Below are positions 1 to 8,463 of a DNA stretch of 64,000 nucleotides, one piece after another. The notes beneath the pieces were generated by a model that saw only the letters and a program-made list of their open reading frames with translations, ran no database searches and was not told the origin of the DNA. Position 1 is the stretch's first letter, and each line of letters starts with the position of its first letter. Position numbers and translations under genes: made by a program. The stretch lies in contig CP098402.1 in the NCBI GenBank assembly GCA_025916675.1, forward strand, positions 1,235,205 through 1,299,204, read 5' to 3'. Origin of the DNA: Phycisphaera sp. (GTDB lineage Bacteria; Planctomycetota; Phycisphaerae; Phycisphaerales; UBA1924).

Positions 1-211
1 CAGAAGCGACGGCGGTGTCGATCTCCATGGCGTGCGCCGTGATGCGATCGACGGGCCAGAAGATGGGCGCGAAGGCCAGCGTCGGGGGCGAGGGGCTCGA
101 CCGCAGACGGGCGAACTGCACCGAGTGGATCGCCCACGACGAGAGCACCGTCGCTCCCGCCCCGAGCAGGGCGTAGACGAGCACGGTGCGGATGGCCCGG
201 CGGCAACGCAT
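1..211 (-). CDS. Hypothetical membrane-anchored protein, N-terminal part (cut by window start)
   Basis: Reading left from an ATG at 211 there is an open frame of 70 codons that runs off the window without a stop. It begins with basic residues (MRCRRAIR) followed by a hydrophobic stretch of about 18 residues (TVLVYALLGAGATVLSSW), which looks like a signal anchor or signal peptide. The rest has no motif I recognise. It lies downstream of trpA on the same strand with a 138-base gap, so read-through from the trp operon is possible. The upstream ribosome binding site is weak. Function unknown. Confidence 0.5.
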   Translation of the reverse strand, partial: MRCRRAIRTVLVYALLGAGATVLSSWAIHSVQFARLRSSPSPPTLAFAPIFWPVDRITAHAMEIDTAVAS

Positions 212-314
212 GGAGCGATGGTATCAGGCCCGGTCCGCGGCGCTCGGCGTGCGGGCGTCGGTCCGCGTGCTCACGCCCGCGGCTCTGTTCTGATCGATTG
301 CCGATCCCCTCCAC

Positions 315-345
315 CCAATTGCCAACTGCCCATTGCCAATTGCCA
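315..345. repeat. 7-bp imperfect tandem repeat, about 4.4 copies
   Basis: The stretch reads as CCAATTG, CCAACTG, CCCATTG, CCAATTG and then CCA, a heptamer repeated in tandem just after the trpA stop. It fills part of the 212-349 gap, where I see no gene and no clear terminator hairpin. Confidence 0.7.
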
Positions 346-349
346 CGCC

Positions 350-1114
350 TCACCGCAGCGCCGCGAGGACCGAGCCGACATCCCGCCCCTGGCCCACGGC
401 CTCCATGAGCGCCGAGCCCACGATCACGCCGTCGCACGCGCCGCGCAGGGCGTCGGCGTGTTGTTTCGAGCGGATGCCGAAGCCGGCGCACACGGGGATG
501 GTCGCGGCGGCCTTCACCTTCGTGAGGTAGCCGATGATCTGCGCCTGATCGGACCGCTTCTGCCCCGTGACGCCCACGCTGGTCACGGCGTACACGAAGC
601 CCGTCGCGTGCTCGGCGATGCGCGCGAGGCGCTCGTCGCTGGTGACGGGGCTGACCATGCCGATCGTTGCCAGGCTGGCGTCGGTCAGGGGCCTGGCCAT
701 GCCGAGCGCTTCGAGGGGCAGGTCGGGCACGATCACGCCGTGCACGCCCGCGGCGATGGCGTCGTCAGCCAGCCGATCGAGCCCGTAGGCCAGCAGCGGG
801 TTCAAGTATCCCATCAGCAGCAGTGGAGCGGCCAGCGTGCCGTCCAGGTCGCGCAGGGTCCGCATGATCTTGGTCATGGTCGCGCCCCGCTTGAGCGCTT
901 CGCGGGCGCTCTCCTGCAGCGTACCGCCGTCGGCGATGGGGTTGCTGAAGGGGATGCCCACCTCGACCACGTCCGCGTGCGCGCAGGCTTCTTTGAGGAT
1001 CTCTGGAAACGCGTCCAGAGTCGGATAGCCGGCCGTGACATACGCAACGAGCGCGATGCCGTGCTGCTCGCGTCCCGCGATGATGGCTTGAGCGATCCGC
1101 TGGTGCGGTTTCAC
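350..1114 (-). CDS. trpA: Tryptophan synthase alpha subunit
   Basis: Cleaves indole-3-glycerol phosphate to indole and glyceraldehyde-3-phosphate and passes indole to TrpB through the alpha2beta2 tunnel. The protein is about 254 residues and shows the family landmarks TAGYPT, VEVGIPFSNP (catalytic Glu) and IADGGTLQ (catalytic Asp), plus the C-terminal GFGI phosphate-binding loop. The start chosen is GTG at 1114, which overlaps the trpB stop as GTGA and has AAGGCGG upstream; a longer frame to 1180 would run deep into trpB. Last gene of the trp operon. Translation is probably coupled to trpB. Confidence 0.95.
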   Translation of the reverse strand: MKPHQRIAQAIIAGREQHGIALVAYVTAGYPTLDAFPEILKEACAHADVVEVGIPFSNPIADGGTLQESAREALKRGATMTKIMRTLRDLDGTLAAPLLLMGYLNPLLAYGLDRLADDAIAAGVHGVIVPDLPLEALGMARPLTDASLATIGMVSPVTSDERLARIAEHATGFVYAVTSVGVTGQKRSDQAQIIGYLTKVKAAATIPVCAGFGIRSKQHADALRGACDGVIVGSALMEAVGQGRDVGSVLAALR

Positions 1115-2340
1115 GACGCACCGCCTTGCTGCTCGGCGAGCTTCGTAAGGATCGGCATGTCCTTGTCGCCCCGCCCGCACACGTTGACCAGCACCGTCGG
1201 GTTGTCGCGATTCCTACATAATCGCTTGGCGAGCGCCAGGGCGTGCGCGGGCTCGACCGCGGGCAGGATGCCCTCGAGCCGGCAGAGCTCATCGAGCGCG
1301 GCGATCGCGTCGTCGTCCCGCACCGCGTGGTACGTCGCCCGCCCGACGTGCGCCAGCAGCGCATGCTCGGGGCCGATGGCCGGGTAGTCGAGGCCGGCCG
1401 AGATCGATTGGGTGTCGCTCACCTGGCCGTCGCCGTCTTGCAGCAGCATCGACCGCGAGCCATGCAGCACGCCCGGGGTGCCGCCGCTCATGGTCGCCGC
1501 GTGCTGGCCCACGTTCGCTCCAACACCGCCGGCCTCGGCACCGTGCAACTCGACATCCGCGTCACCCAGAAAACCGTGGAAGAAACCAATGGCATTCGAT
1601 CCGCCACCCACGCACGCAACGGCGATGTCGGGGAGCTTCTTGGCTTGTTCGAGCATCTGGCGGTGCGACTCGACGCCGATGACCTTCTGGAATTCGCGCA
1701 CGATCCACGGGAAGGGGTGGGGGCCGACGGCCGAGCCGAGGATGTAGTGCGTGCCCTCGGGGTCGCCCACCCAGTGGCGGATCGCTTCGTCGACGGCCGC
1801 CCGCAGCGTCGCGTCGCCGGTGGTGACCGGCCGGACCTCGGCCCCCATCCGCCACATCCGCACGACATTGGGGGCTTGCCTTTCAACGTCTATCGCGCCC
1901 ATGTACACGATGCATGGCAGCCCGAGCCGGGCACACGCGGCGGCCGTGGCTACACCGTGCTGGCCGGCACCCGTCTCCGCTACGACGCGCTTCGCACCGA
2001 TGCGTTTGGCGATGAGCGCTTGCCCCAGTGCGTTGTTGATCTTGTGGGCACCGGTGTGGGCCAGGTCTTCACGTTTCAGCCAGACCTGGGCGTTCCATGC
2101 CCTGCTCAGCCGCGGGGCGTACATCAGCGGCGTTGGTCGGCCGACCCAGGTCTCCTGGTGTTGTTTCAGTTCGGTCTTGAACGCCGAGTCGTCGAGCGCC
2201 CCACGGGCGCCTTCCTCGAACCGTTCGAGCGCAGGCACCAATGTTTCGGGCACGAACCGCCCGCCGAAGCGGCCGAAGAAGCCATCATCATCGGGCAACT
2301 CACCATCGATGAGCTGCCGGAGAAGCGTGTCCGCGGTCAT
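1111..2340 (-). CDS. trpB: Tryptophan synthase beta subunit
   Basis: PLP enzyme that condenses indole with serine to form tryptophan. The length of 409 residues is typical of TrpB1. The PLP lysine sits in HTGAHKINNALGQ, followed by the conserved ETGAGQHGVATA segment, and a glycine-rich phosphate loop GGGSNAIG is present. The ATG at 2340 overlaps the trpF stop by 4 bases, and its own stop overlaps the trpA GTG. The full set of motifs indicates an active enzyme. Confidence 0.97.
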   Translation of the reverse strand: MTADTLLRQLIDGELPDDDGFFGRFGGRFVPETLVPALERFEEGARGALDDSAFKTELKQHQETWVGRPTPLMYAPRLSRAWNAQVWLKREDLAHTGAHKINNALGQALIAKRIGAKRVVAETGAGQHGVATAAACARLGLPCIVYMGAIDVERQAPNVVRMWRMGAEVRPVTTGDATLRAAVDEAIRHWVGDPEGTHYILGSAVGPHPFPWIVREFQKVIGVESHRQMLEQAKKLPDIAVACVGGGSNAIGFFHGFLGDADVELHGAEAGGVGANVGQHAATMSGGTPGVLHGSRSMLLQDGDGQVSDTQSISAGLDYPAIGPEHALLAHVGRATYHAVRDDDAIAALDELCRLEGILPAVEPAHALALAKRLCRNRDNPTVLVNVCGRGDKDMPILTKLAEQQGGAS

Positions 2341-2954
2341 GGCTCTTCTCCCTCACGCACGGCTTGTACGAAATCACGTATCATCGCGGCATCCTTCACT
2401 CCCGGCGCAGTCTCCACGCCCGAGGATACGTCCACGGCGAACGGCCGGAGCGTGCGGACGACTGCCGATACGTTCTCGATGCCCAGCCCGCCAGCGATGA
2501 CGATGCGGCATCGATCGATCCAGGGCCTTGCTTCGTGCCAGGGTGCGGGCGTGCCAGTCCCCGAGTCCTTGCCCTCCACAAGCACCATCGAGCCCTGATG
2601 CTCGGCCATCGCGGCGTCGAAGCCACTGCCAAGACGGACCACCGGCACCCGACGATCCATCGGTACGGCGCGGAGTGAACCATCGAAATCGGACGCATCG
2701 GATTGGTGCAACACCCATCCCGGCAGCGCGTCGGTCGCCATTCCAACGAGCTGAGCATCGGGGTGCCGGTAGACCGCTATCGTCGCGACGTACCCCGGGA
2801 CACTTGAGAGCAACTGGGCCGCTCGCTTGGGCGTCACCTGCCGCGGTGATGGGCTCAGCACGACACCCACAGCGTCCACGCCGGCATCGACCGCCGAATC
2901 AACCATCTCCGGCGCTGTGAGCCCACACACCTTGATGCGCACGCGATCAGGCAC
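2337..2954 (-). CDS. trpF: Phosphoribosylanthranilate isomerase
   Basis: Catalyses the Amadori rearrangement of phosphoribosylanthranilate to CdRP. 205 residues, normal for a free-standing TrpF TIM barrel. It begins with the diagnostic KVCGLT (catalytic Cys) and ends with the phosphate-binding IAGGLGIENV and VDVSSGVE motifs (catalytic Asp before SSGVE). Its 3' end overlaps trpB by 4 bases and its 5' end overlaps trpC by 8 bases. It is separate from trpC, unlike the fused enterobacterial protein. Confidence 0.95.
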   Translation of the reverse strand: MPDRVRIKVCGLTAPEMVDSAVDAGVDAVGVVLSPSPRQVTPKRAAQLLSSVPGYVATIAVYRHPDAQLVGMATDALPGWVLHQSDASDFDGSLRAVPMDRRVPVVRLGSGFDAAMAEHQGSMVLVEGKDSGTGTPAPWHEARPWIDRCRIVIAGGLGIENVSAVVRTLRPFAVDVSSGVETAPGVKDAAMIRDFVQAVREGEEP

Positions 2955-3759
2955 GAGCCACCCTCCCGGCTTCGATCATCTCCCGGGCAAGCCTGCCCGA
3001 ATCGGACGAACGCATCAAGGCCGTACCCACCAGGGCGCCGCCATATCCCAACCGGGCCACGGCTTGCGCATTGTCGGCGGTCGCGATTCCCGATTCGGCG
3101 ATGCGAACGACGCCGTCAGGAAATGCCTCTGCCAGCGATGCGAACCGATTAACATCCTCTTGTAATGTAGCCAGATCACGGCAGTTCAAGCCAAGAAGCA
3201 CGCCCGGGTGTTTGCTGATGGCCTGGGCCGACCGATCCAGATCCTCGGCATCAAACGCTTCGAGCAGAACGGTGAGCCCAGCTTCCACACAGGCATCCAG
3301 CATCCGGGCCAGCGATTCATCACCGAGGATCCGTGCGATCAGCAGCACCGCCGACGCCCCATTGGCGCGAGCCTCGAACACCTGGTAGGGCTCGACGAGG
3401 AAGTCCTTGCGCATGACCGGCACATCCACCGCATCGGCGATCGCACGCAGGTCTTCGAGGCTCCCACCAAATCGTGCGGGTTCGGTCAGCACCGAGATCA
3501 TCGCCGCACCGGCATCTGAATAAGAACGGGCTTGCGCCACGACGTCGACATCCGCCGACGCCAGCGAACCCTGGCTGGGGCTCGACCGCTTGACCTCCGC
3601 GATCAGGTCAAAGCGATCAAGGACCAGCGGCTTCGGCGGTGGGGCGGCCAGGGCACGCGCACGCATGGGGTCCAGCGGCACGGCCGCCATGGCGGCGTGT
3701 GCTCGGGTGGCCGACCTCTTGGCCATGTCGTCGAGGAAGTTGGTGCCCGTCGGTGTCAT
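2947..3759 (-). CDS. trpC: Indole-3-glycerol phosphate synthase
   Basis: Closes the indole ring of CdRP to give indole-3-glycerol phosphate. 270 residues with the family motifs LIAEVKRSSPSQG (catalytic Lys), VLTEPARFGGS, PVMRKDFLVEPYQ (catalytic Lys), GLNCRDL and RIAESGI. It overlaps trpD by 4 bases upstream and trpF by 8 bases downstream, which implies translational coupling. Nothing unusual in the catalytic residues. Confidence 0.96.
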   Translation of the reverse strand: MTPTGTNFLDDMAKRSATRAHAAMAAVPLDPMRARALAAPPPKPLVLDRFDLIAEVKRSSPSQGSLASADVDVVAQARSYSDAGAAMISVLTEPARFGGSLEDLRAIADAVDVPVMRKDFLVEPYQVFEARANGASAVLLIARILGDESLARMLDACVEAGLTVLLEAFDAEDLDRSAQAISKHPGVLLGLNCRDLATLQEDVNRFASLAEAFPDGVVRIAESGIATADNAQAVARLGYGGALVGTALMRSSDSGRLAREMIEAGRVARA

Positions 3760-4775
3760 GTGCCGGCCACCCTGGCCAACGTCGCAAGCTGTTCCGAAGC
3801 CCGTCCGTCGTCGATCGCCGATCGGGCCATCGCGATGCCTGAGGCCAAGTCGGACGCCGCCCCGGTAACCTCCATCGCCAACCCGGCCGTGAGCGCGAGC
3901 GCGTCGCGGTGGGGGCCCTGGTCCTCTCCTTTCATAACGCGGCGGAGCGCGTCGGCGTTCTCGGCGGGCGTGCCACCTCTCAGGTCGTCAGCATCGCAAC
4001 GGGCGATGCCCGCGTCTCTCGGATCACGCTGGGTGTGCTGCACGCTGCCTTCGCGAACGTCGAACAACAAGAACGGGCCGACCGGTGTTGCCTCGTCCCA
4101 TCCCGGCTCGCCGTGCACCACGAACGCCCGCTCGATGGTCATGCCCGACAGCGCGCGTGCCATGAGCTCGGCCATCTCGGGCGAATACGCCCCAATGACG
4201 GCGAACCGCGGTTGCCCCGGATTCGTGAGCGGCCCCAGAATATTGAACACCGTCCGCACGCCCATGGCCTTGCGAATCGGCGCGATGCGTGCCATCGCCG
4301 GGTGGTACGCCGGGGCGTGCAGGTACACGAAGCCTGTCTCACGCAAGGCTTGAGCAGGGTTGGCCATCGGCACGCCGACGCCCAACGCCGCCAGTAAGTC
4401 GGCCGCCCCGGACCTCGAACTGATCGAGCGGTTGCCATGTTTGACGATCGTCGCCCCGGCCGCCGCGGCCAGCAGCGCGCCGCCGGTCGAGATGTTGTAG
4501 CTGTTGCTGCCGTCCCCGCCCGTGCCGACAATGTCGCAGGCGTGCGGGGGCGTGTCGAAGTCGGGTGTTGTCGCGAGTTCGCGAAGGCCCTGAGCCAACC
4601 CGCGCACTTCTTCTGCCGACTCGCCCTTGCCCCGCAGCGCCGCCAGCAACGCCCCGGCCATCGCCGGCTCGATCGTGTCGTCCGCCAGCGCGTGGGCCAA
4701 GCCCCGCGCCTCCGCGGTGCCGAGCGAATGCCCGGCGAGCAAAGCCTCGAGCACTTCTCGTGGATCGAGTGTCAT
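3756..4775 (-). CDS. trpD: Anthranilate phosphoribosyltransferase
   Basis: Transfers the phosphoribosyl group of PRPP to anthranilate. 339 residues from the ATG at 4775 (MTLDPREV), which forms an ATGA overlap with the trpG stop; an upstream extension in the same frame would duplicate trpG coding DNA. The PRPP-binding loop GTGGDGSNSYNIST and the following KHGNRSISSRSGAAD segment are intact, as is RTVFNILGPLTNP. Independent of trpG, not fused to it. Confidence 0.95.
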   Translation of the reverse strand: MTLDPREVLEALLAGHSLGTAEARGLAHALADDTIEPAMAGALLAALRGKGESAEEVRGLAQGLRELATTPDFDTPPHACDIVGTGGDGSNSYNISTGGALLAAAAGATIVKHGNRSISSRSGAADLLAALGVGVPMANPAQALRETGFVYLHAPAYHPAMARIAPIRKAMGVRTVFNILGPLTNPGQPRFAVIGAYSPEMAELMARALSGMTIERAFVVHGEPGWDEATPVGPFLLFDVREGSVQHTQRDPRDAGIARCDADDLRGGTPAENADALRRVMKGEDQGPHRDALALTAGLAMEVTGAASDLASGIAMARSAIDDGRASEQLATLARVAGT

Positions 4776-5410
4776 GATCTCGCCTCCGCCGTCGGTGCGT
4801 ACACGCGTGCCGGGTAGGGCGGCTTGACGTTCCGATCGGTGATCCCCAGGAAGTTCGCCACCATCCGCCCGCCCCACGGCGTCAGCACCGACTCGGGATG
4901 GAACTGCACCGCCTCGATCGGCAGCGTCCGATGGCGCAGGCCCATCAGCTCGCCACCGTCCACATCGTGGGACGTCGGCACGAGGTCGGCGTGCAATTCG
5001 TCCTCGTGCACACCAAGCGAGTGGTACCGCCCGACCGCCGTCCGCTGCGGCACCCCCGCGTACACGCCCTTGTCGTCGTGCTCGATGTCCGAGGGCTTGC
5101 CATGCATCAGGCACGCGGCGTGGTGGATGGGCGCCCCCCACACGGCCGCGATCGCCTGGAAACCCAAGCACACGCCCAGTATCGGCAGCTCTTCGGCGAA
5201 CGCCTCGACCATCGGCATCGTCATGCCCGCGTCCTGGGGCCGCCCGGGCCCGGGCGAGATCATCAGGTGGGTGGGTTCGAGGGCCCGAGCGGCATCAATG
5301 GTGATCGCATCGTTGCGATAAGTCAGCACCTCGGCCCCGAGCTCGCGCATGTACTGTACGAGGTTGAACGTGAACGAATCGTAGTTGTCGATCATCAGCA
5401 CACGCGCCAT
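4772..5410 (-). CDS. trpG: Anthranilate synthase glutamine amidotransferase component
   Basis: Class I glutamine amidotransferase that feeds ammonia to TrpE. From the ATG at 5410 the product is 212 residues and opens with the typical MARVLMIDNYDSFTFNL. The nucleophilic Cys is in LGVCLGFQAI and the His/Glu pair in QFHPESVLTPWG. The trpE stop is 1 base upstream, and the Shine-Dalgarno GGGGGATGG lies inside the end of trpE, so the two subunits should be made together. A folate-pathway role as PabA is also possible, as for many TrpG proteins. Confidence 0.94.
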   Translation of the reverse strand: MARVLMIDNYDSFTFNLVQYMRELGAEVLTYRNDAITIDAARALEPTHLMISPGPGRPQDAGMTMPMVEAFAEELPILGVCLGFQAIAAVWGAPIHHAACLMHGKPSDIEHDDKGVYAGVPQRTAVGRYHSLGVHEDELHADLVPTSHDVDGGELMGLRHRTLPIEAVQFHPESVLTPWGGRMVANFLGITDRNVKPPYPARVYAPTAEARS

Positions 5411-5411
5411 C

Positions 5412-6830
5412 TCACCATCCCCCTTCGGCGAGTTCGAGCGCCTTCTCGAGCACGGCGACCTTCGAGCGGACTTCCTGGTACTCGGCCTCGGGCACCGAGT
5501 CGGCCACGATGCCCGCGCCGGCCTGGTATGCGTACCGGCCATCCTCGAATACCAGCGTGCGGATGCAGATCGCCTTGTCGGCGCTGGCCATTTCGCCATT
5601 GATGGGTTTCGCGAAGTAGCCCACCGCGCCCGCGTAAAACCCACGCCCCACCGGTTCGTACCCATCGATGAGCTGCATCGCCCGCACCTTCGGCGTGCCC
5701 ACCAGCGTGCCCGCGGGGAACGACGCGGCCATCAGGTCCATCGCGTCGGCCCCGTCATCGAGCACACCCCGCACGCCGCTGACCAGGTGCATGACGTGCG
5801 AATACCGCTCGACCACTCGGAACGGATCGACCCGGATCGTGCCGGGCCTGGCCACGCGGCCCAGGTCGTTGCGGGCCAGATCGACCAGCATCACATGCTC
5901 GGCGGCCTCCTTGGGATCCGCGTTCAATTCGGCCTCGAGCGCGCGGTCCTCATCCTCGTTCAGGCCGCGCTTACGGGTGCCGGCGATCGGCCGGAGCATC
6001 GCCTGCCCGTCCTGACAGCGAAAGAGGGCCTCGGGCGATGCGCCCACGACACGCACGCCCTCGATGTCGAGGAAATACATGTACGCCGAGGGATTAAGCA
6101 TTCGCAGGGCTCGGTACACCTGGAACGGATCGGTGTGAATCTCGCCCGTGCTCTGGATGCTCAGCACGAGCTGGAACACCTCGCCCTCGTGGATATCGCC
6201 CTTGGCCGACGCCACGCGATCGATGAACTCGTCCTGCGTCATGCTGTGCGACGCTGGCGAGTGCCCGCTGCGGACTGGCTCGGGCGGGTGGGCCCCGCGC
6301 ATCGCGTGGACCATCTCGCGCTTAAGTGATTCGCGTTCCCACTCCTCACCCGCATGCAGCAAGGCCATGCGTCGGGTCAGGTGGTCGAAGATCAGCACGC
6401 TCCGCGGCGCACAATACAATGCGACGGGTGTGCGTGTGTCCCGGCCTTCGGGTGCGGGCAACGGCTCGAAGAATCGCACCGCGTCGTACCCGCTCACCCC
6501 AACGATGCCCCCCGCGAACGGCACCCCCGGCGGCACCGGCCCCAGCGACGGCGCCCGATCACGAAGGTCCCGCAGCATCGCCAGATATCCAGCCGAGCCC
6601 TCGGGGGCCGGAAACTCCTCGGAACCCTGGTGCGAGTGGATAGCCAGCGGCGATCCATCGGCGGGCAGCCTGGCCGTAAACGCCGGATCGAGCCCGATGA
6701 ACGAATACCGCGCCAGGCGCGTCCCGCTCTCGGCCGACTCGAGCAGGAAGCACGGCTTGAACGCGCCAAGCTTGCGATAGGCCGACACCGGCGTATCCAG
6801 GTCGGCGGGGATGTCAAATGGGGATTGCAT
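5412..6830 (-). CDS. trpE: Anthranilate synthase component I
   Basis: Forms anthranilate from chorismate using ammonia supplied by TrpG; first committed step to tryptophan. 472 residues. The tryptophan feedback site LLES is at residues 29-32. The chorismate-binding C-terminal domain shows IAGTRKRG, ARNDLGRV, SHVMHLVSGV, FPAGTLVGTPK and AGVGYF/AGAGIV-type motifs. First structural gene of the trp operon. The leader at 6831-7063 carries a possible attenuator, so both feedback inhibition and attenuation may control flux. Confidence 0.95.
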   Translation of the reverse strand: MQSPFDIPADLDTPVSAYRKLGAFKPCFLLESAESGTRLARYSFIGLDPAFTARLPADGSPLAIHSHQGSEEFPAPEGSAGYLAMLRDLRDRAPSLGPVPPGVPFAGGIVGVSGYDAVRFFEPLPAPEGRDTRTPVALYCAPRSVLIFDHLTRRMALLHAGEEWERESLKREMVHAMRGAHPPEPVRSGHSPASHSMTQDEFIDRVASAKGDIHEGEVFQLVLSIQSTGEIHTDPFQVYRALRMLNPSAYMYFLDIEGVRVVGASPEALFRCQDGQAMLRPIAGTRKRGLNEDEDRALEAELNADPKEAAEHVMLVDLARNDLGRVARPGTIRVDPFRVVERYSHVMHLVSGVRGVLDDGADAMDLMAASFPAGTLVGTPKVRAMQLIDGYEPVGRGFYAGAVGYFAKPINGEMASADKAICIRTLVFEDGRYAYQAGAGIVADSVPEAEYQEVRSKVAVLEKALELAEGGW

Positions 6831-6894
6831 GGCCGAACGGCGTCCTCGGGGGCTGGTCGAAGGTGTATCGACTCATCCGAGGTGGTTCAGCCAA

Positions 6895-6924
6895 GCCGCC
6901 ACGGAGAGGTCTCTGCGGGGCGGC
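6895..6924 (-). promoter_or_regulatory. Hairpin in the trpE leader
   Basis: In the RNA read leftwards, GCCGCC (6924-6919) can pair with GGCGGC (6900-6895) as a perfect 6-bp stem with an 18-nt loop, about 65 bases before the trpE start. There is no U-run after it, so it is not a classical intrinsic terminator. It may be one arm of an attenuator or simply a GC-rich accident. By eye only; no folding energy was calculated. Confidence 0.3.
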
Positions 6925-6946
6925 GTGCGTGTGGTTGCGTTGCGGG

Positions 6947-7063
6947 TTAGGCCGAAAGCCGGCCCGCCCGAGCACCAAGAGCACCACGCCCCATACGCCA
7001 ACGCCACAGCCAGCCGCATTTGCGACCGGCGGGCAGGGCTGATTTGGAGGCGGCGGTACTCAT
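6947..7063 (-). CDS. trpL: Candidate leaderless trp leader peptide
   Basis: A 38-codon frame lies between the trp promoter and trpE. It contains Trp at residues 18, 20 and 22 (WLWRW), then ends in TAA at 6947, 116 bases before trpE. Three Trp codons in five is what ribosome-mediated attenuators of trp operons use as a sensor. The predicted transcription start coincides with the ATG, so the peptide would be read from a leaderless mRNA; only a weak GGAC precedes it. The RNA around the Trp codons (about 7008-6996) can pair imperfectly with the segment just after the stop (about 6944-6931), which would suit an antiterminator. No U-rich terminator is visible, so the mechanism is open. Inference, not proof. 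Confidence 0.4.
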   Translation of the reverse strand: MSTAASKSALPAGRKCGWLWRWRMGRGALGARAGRLSA

Positions 7064-7070
7064 GATGTCC

Positions 7071-7099
7071 ATTATGCCAAGCGGGATGCTCCCCGTCAA
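7071..7099 (-). promoter_or_regulatory. Sigma-70 promoter of the trp operon
   Basis: Reading left, TTGACG (7099-7094) is followed by exactly 17 bases and then CATAAT (7076-7071). This is 5 of 6 matches in each box with ideal spacing. The expected start, about 7 bases after the -10 box, is at 7064-7063, directly at the ATG of the Trp-rich leader frame. It is the best promoter match I noticed in the window and sits alone upstream of trpE. Confidence 0.7.
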
Positions 7100-7205
7100 G
7101 GCAATATTCGCCGCTCTGTGGATATCGGCCGTCCGATGGGGAGTTTCTCTATATCGCTCGGTCGGGGGGAATCTTTGGCCTGCCGGTGCGAATCATGGGT
7201 TAACC

Positions 7206-8336
7206 ATGACAACCCTCGACACCAAGCTCGCCGACCTCCTCTCGCCCATCACCGCCGGCCAGATCAACGCCGCCACGCGCGTCTGGATGGCCCCGCTCAC
7301 CCGCAGCCGCAGCAAGCAGCCAGGCGACATTCCCTGGGAACTCAATGCCGAGTACTACGCCCAGCGTGCCGACCCGAAGGAGGGCGCCGCCGTCATCATT
7401 TCCGAGGCCACCCAGGTCAGCCAGCAGGGCAAGGGCTACGCCTTCACGCCGGGCATCTACTCGCCCGAGCAGGTCGAAGGCTGGAAGCTCGTGACCAACG
7501 CCGTCCACGAGAAGGGCGGCCTGATCCTGGCCCAGCTCTGGCACGTCGGCCGCATCAGCCACACCGACCTGCAGCCCAATGGCGGCAAGCCAGTCGCCCC
7601 CTCGGCCATCCGCGCCGACAGCAAGACGTACACCACCAAGGACAAGCAGCTCGTTCCCACCAGCGAGCCCCGGGCGTTGGACATCGACGAGATCCCCGGC
7701 GTGGTCGACCAGTTCCGCCAGGCAGCTCAGAACGCCAAGGACGCCGGTTTCGACGGCGTCGAGATCCACGGTGCCAACGGCTACCTGCTCCAGCAGTTCC
7801 TGAGAGGCTCGACCAACAAACGCACCGACGGGTACGGCGGCTCGCTCCAGAACCGCGCCCGCTTCGGCCTAGAAGTCGCCAGGGCGGTCCTCACGGTCTG
7901 GGAGCCGGGCAACGTCGGCTACCGCGTGAGCCCGATGGGCGAGGGTGCCGACGACCCGCAAGACCAGCCCATCGATACGTATTCCTACTTGGCCACCCAG
8001 CTTGGCAAGATGGGCTTGGCCTATATCCACGTCGTCGAAGCCTTCCGCGACACCGCTCGCAACGAGCAGAGCGAGCCGGTGTACGCCGCGATTCGTAAGG
8101 CCTTCCGCGATGCCGGCGGCCACGCCTATATCGCTAATGGCGAGTACTCCGCCGGCGACGCGGCCGAACGCATCGCCCAAGACGAGGCCGACGCCATCGC
8201 CTTCGGCAAGCCCTTCATCAGCAACCCCGACCTGGCCGAGCGATTCCGCCGGGATGCCCCGCTGAACGAGTGGGACCGCGACACGTTCTATGGCGGTGGA
8301 GCCGAGGGGTACACCACATACCCGTCTCTGGATTGA
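7206..8336 (+). CDS. Old Yellow Enzyme family NADH:flavin oxidoreductase (NemA-like)
   Basis: FMN-dependent ene-reductase acting on activated alkenes such as N-ethylmaleimide or enones; cytoplasmic. From the ATG at 7206 the product is 376 residues, normal for the family. Visible landmarks are WMAPLTRSRS near the N-terminus, LWHVGRISH (active-site region), DGVEIHGANGYLLQQFL, the TDGYGGS..NR segment and IAFGKPFISNPDLAERF. The upstream in-frame extension to 7020 has no family similarity and would cover the trp promoter, so I rejected it. It diverges from the trp operon. Physiological substrate unknown. Confidence 0.9.
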   Translation: MTTLDTKLADLLSPITAGQINAATRVWMAPLTRSRSKQPGDIPWELNAEYYAQRADPKEGAAVIISEATQVSQQGKGYAFTPGIYSPEQVEGWKLVTNAVHEKGGLILAQLWHVGRISHTDLQPNGGKPVAPSAIRADSKTYTTKDKQLVPTSEPRALDIDEIPGVVDQFRQAAQNAKDAGFDGVEIHGANGYLLQQFLRGSTNKRTDGYGGSLQNRARFGLEVARAVLTVWEPGNVGYRVSPMGEGADDPQDQPIDTYSYLATQLGKMGLAYIHVVEAFRDTARNEQSEPVYAAIRKAFRDAGGHAYIANGEYSAGDAAERIAQDEADAIAFGKPFISNPDLAERFRRDAPLNEWDRDTFYGGGAEGYTTYPSLD

Positions 8337-8463
8337 AGGGTCCAGAACAGCAGAAGAAGCCCTGACGGGAGTAAATGACCCGAATACTCCTTGTGGATCG
8401 CCTGTTCGTTTGTTGCAAGGAACGCCGCCGTTGTGCGACCAACTCCGTGGAGGACCAACATCT

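Noticed and set aside
32-1387. Long open frame on the plus strand over trpA/trpB
   Set aside because: Shadow of the GC-rich trp genes; no homology and no ribosome site.
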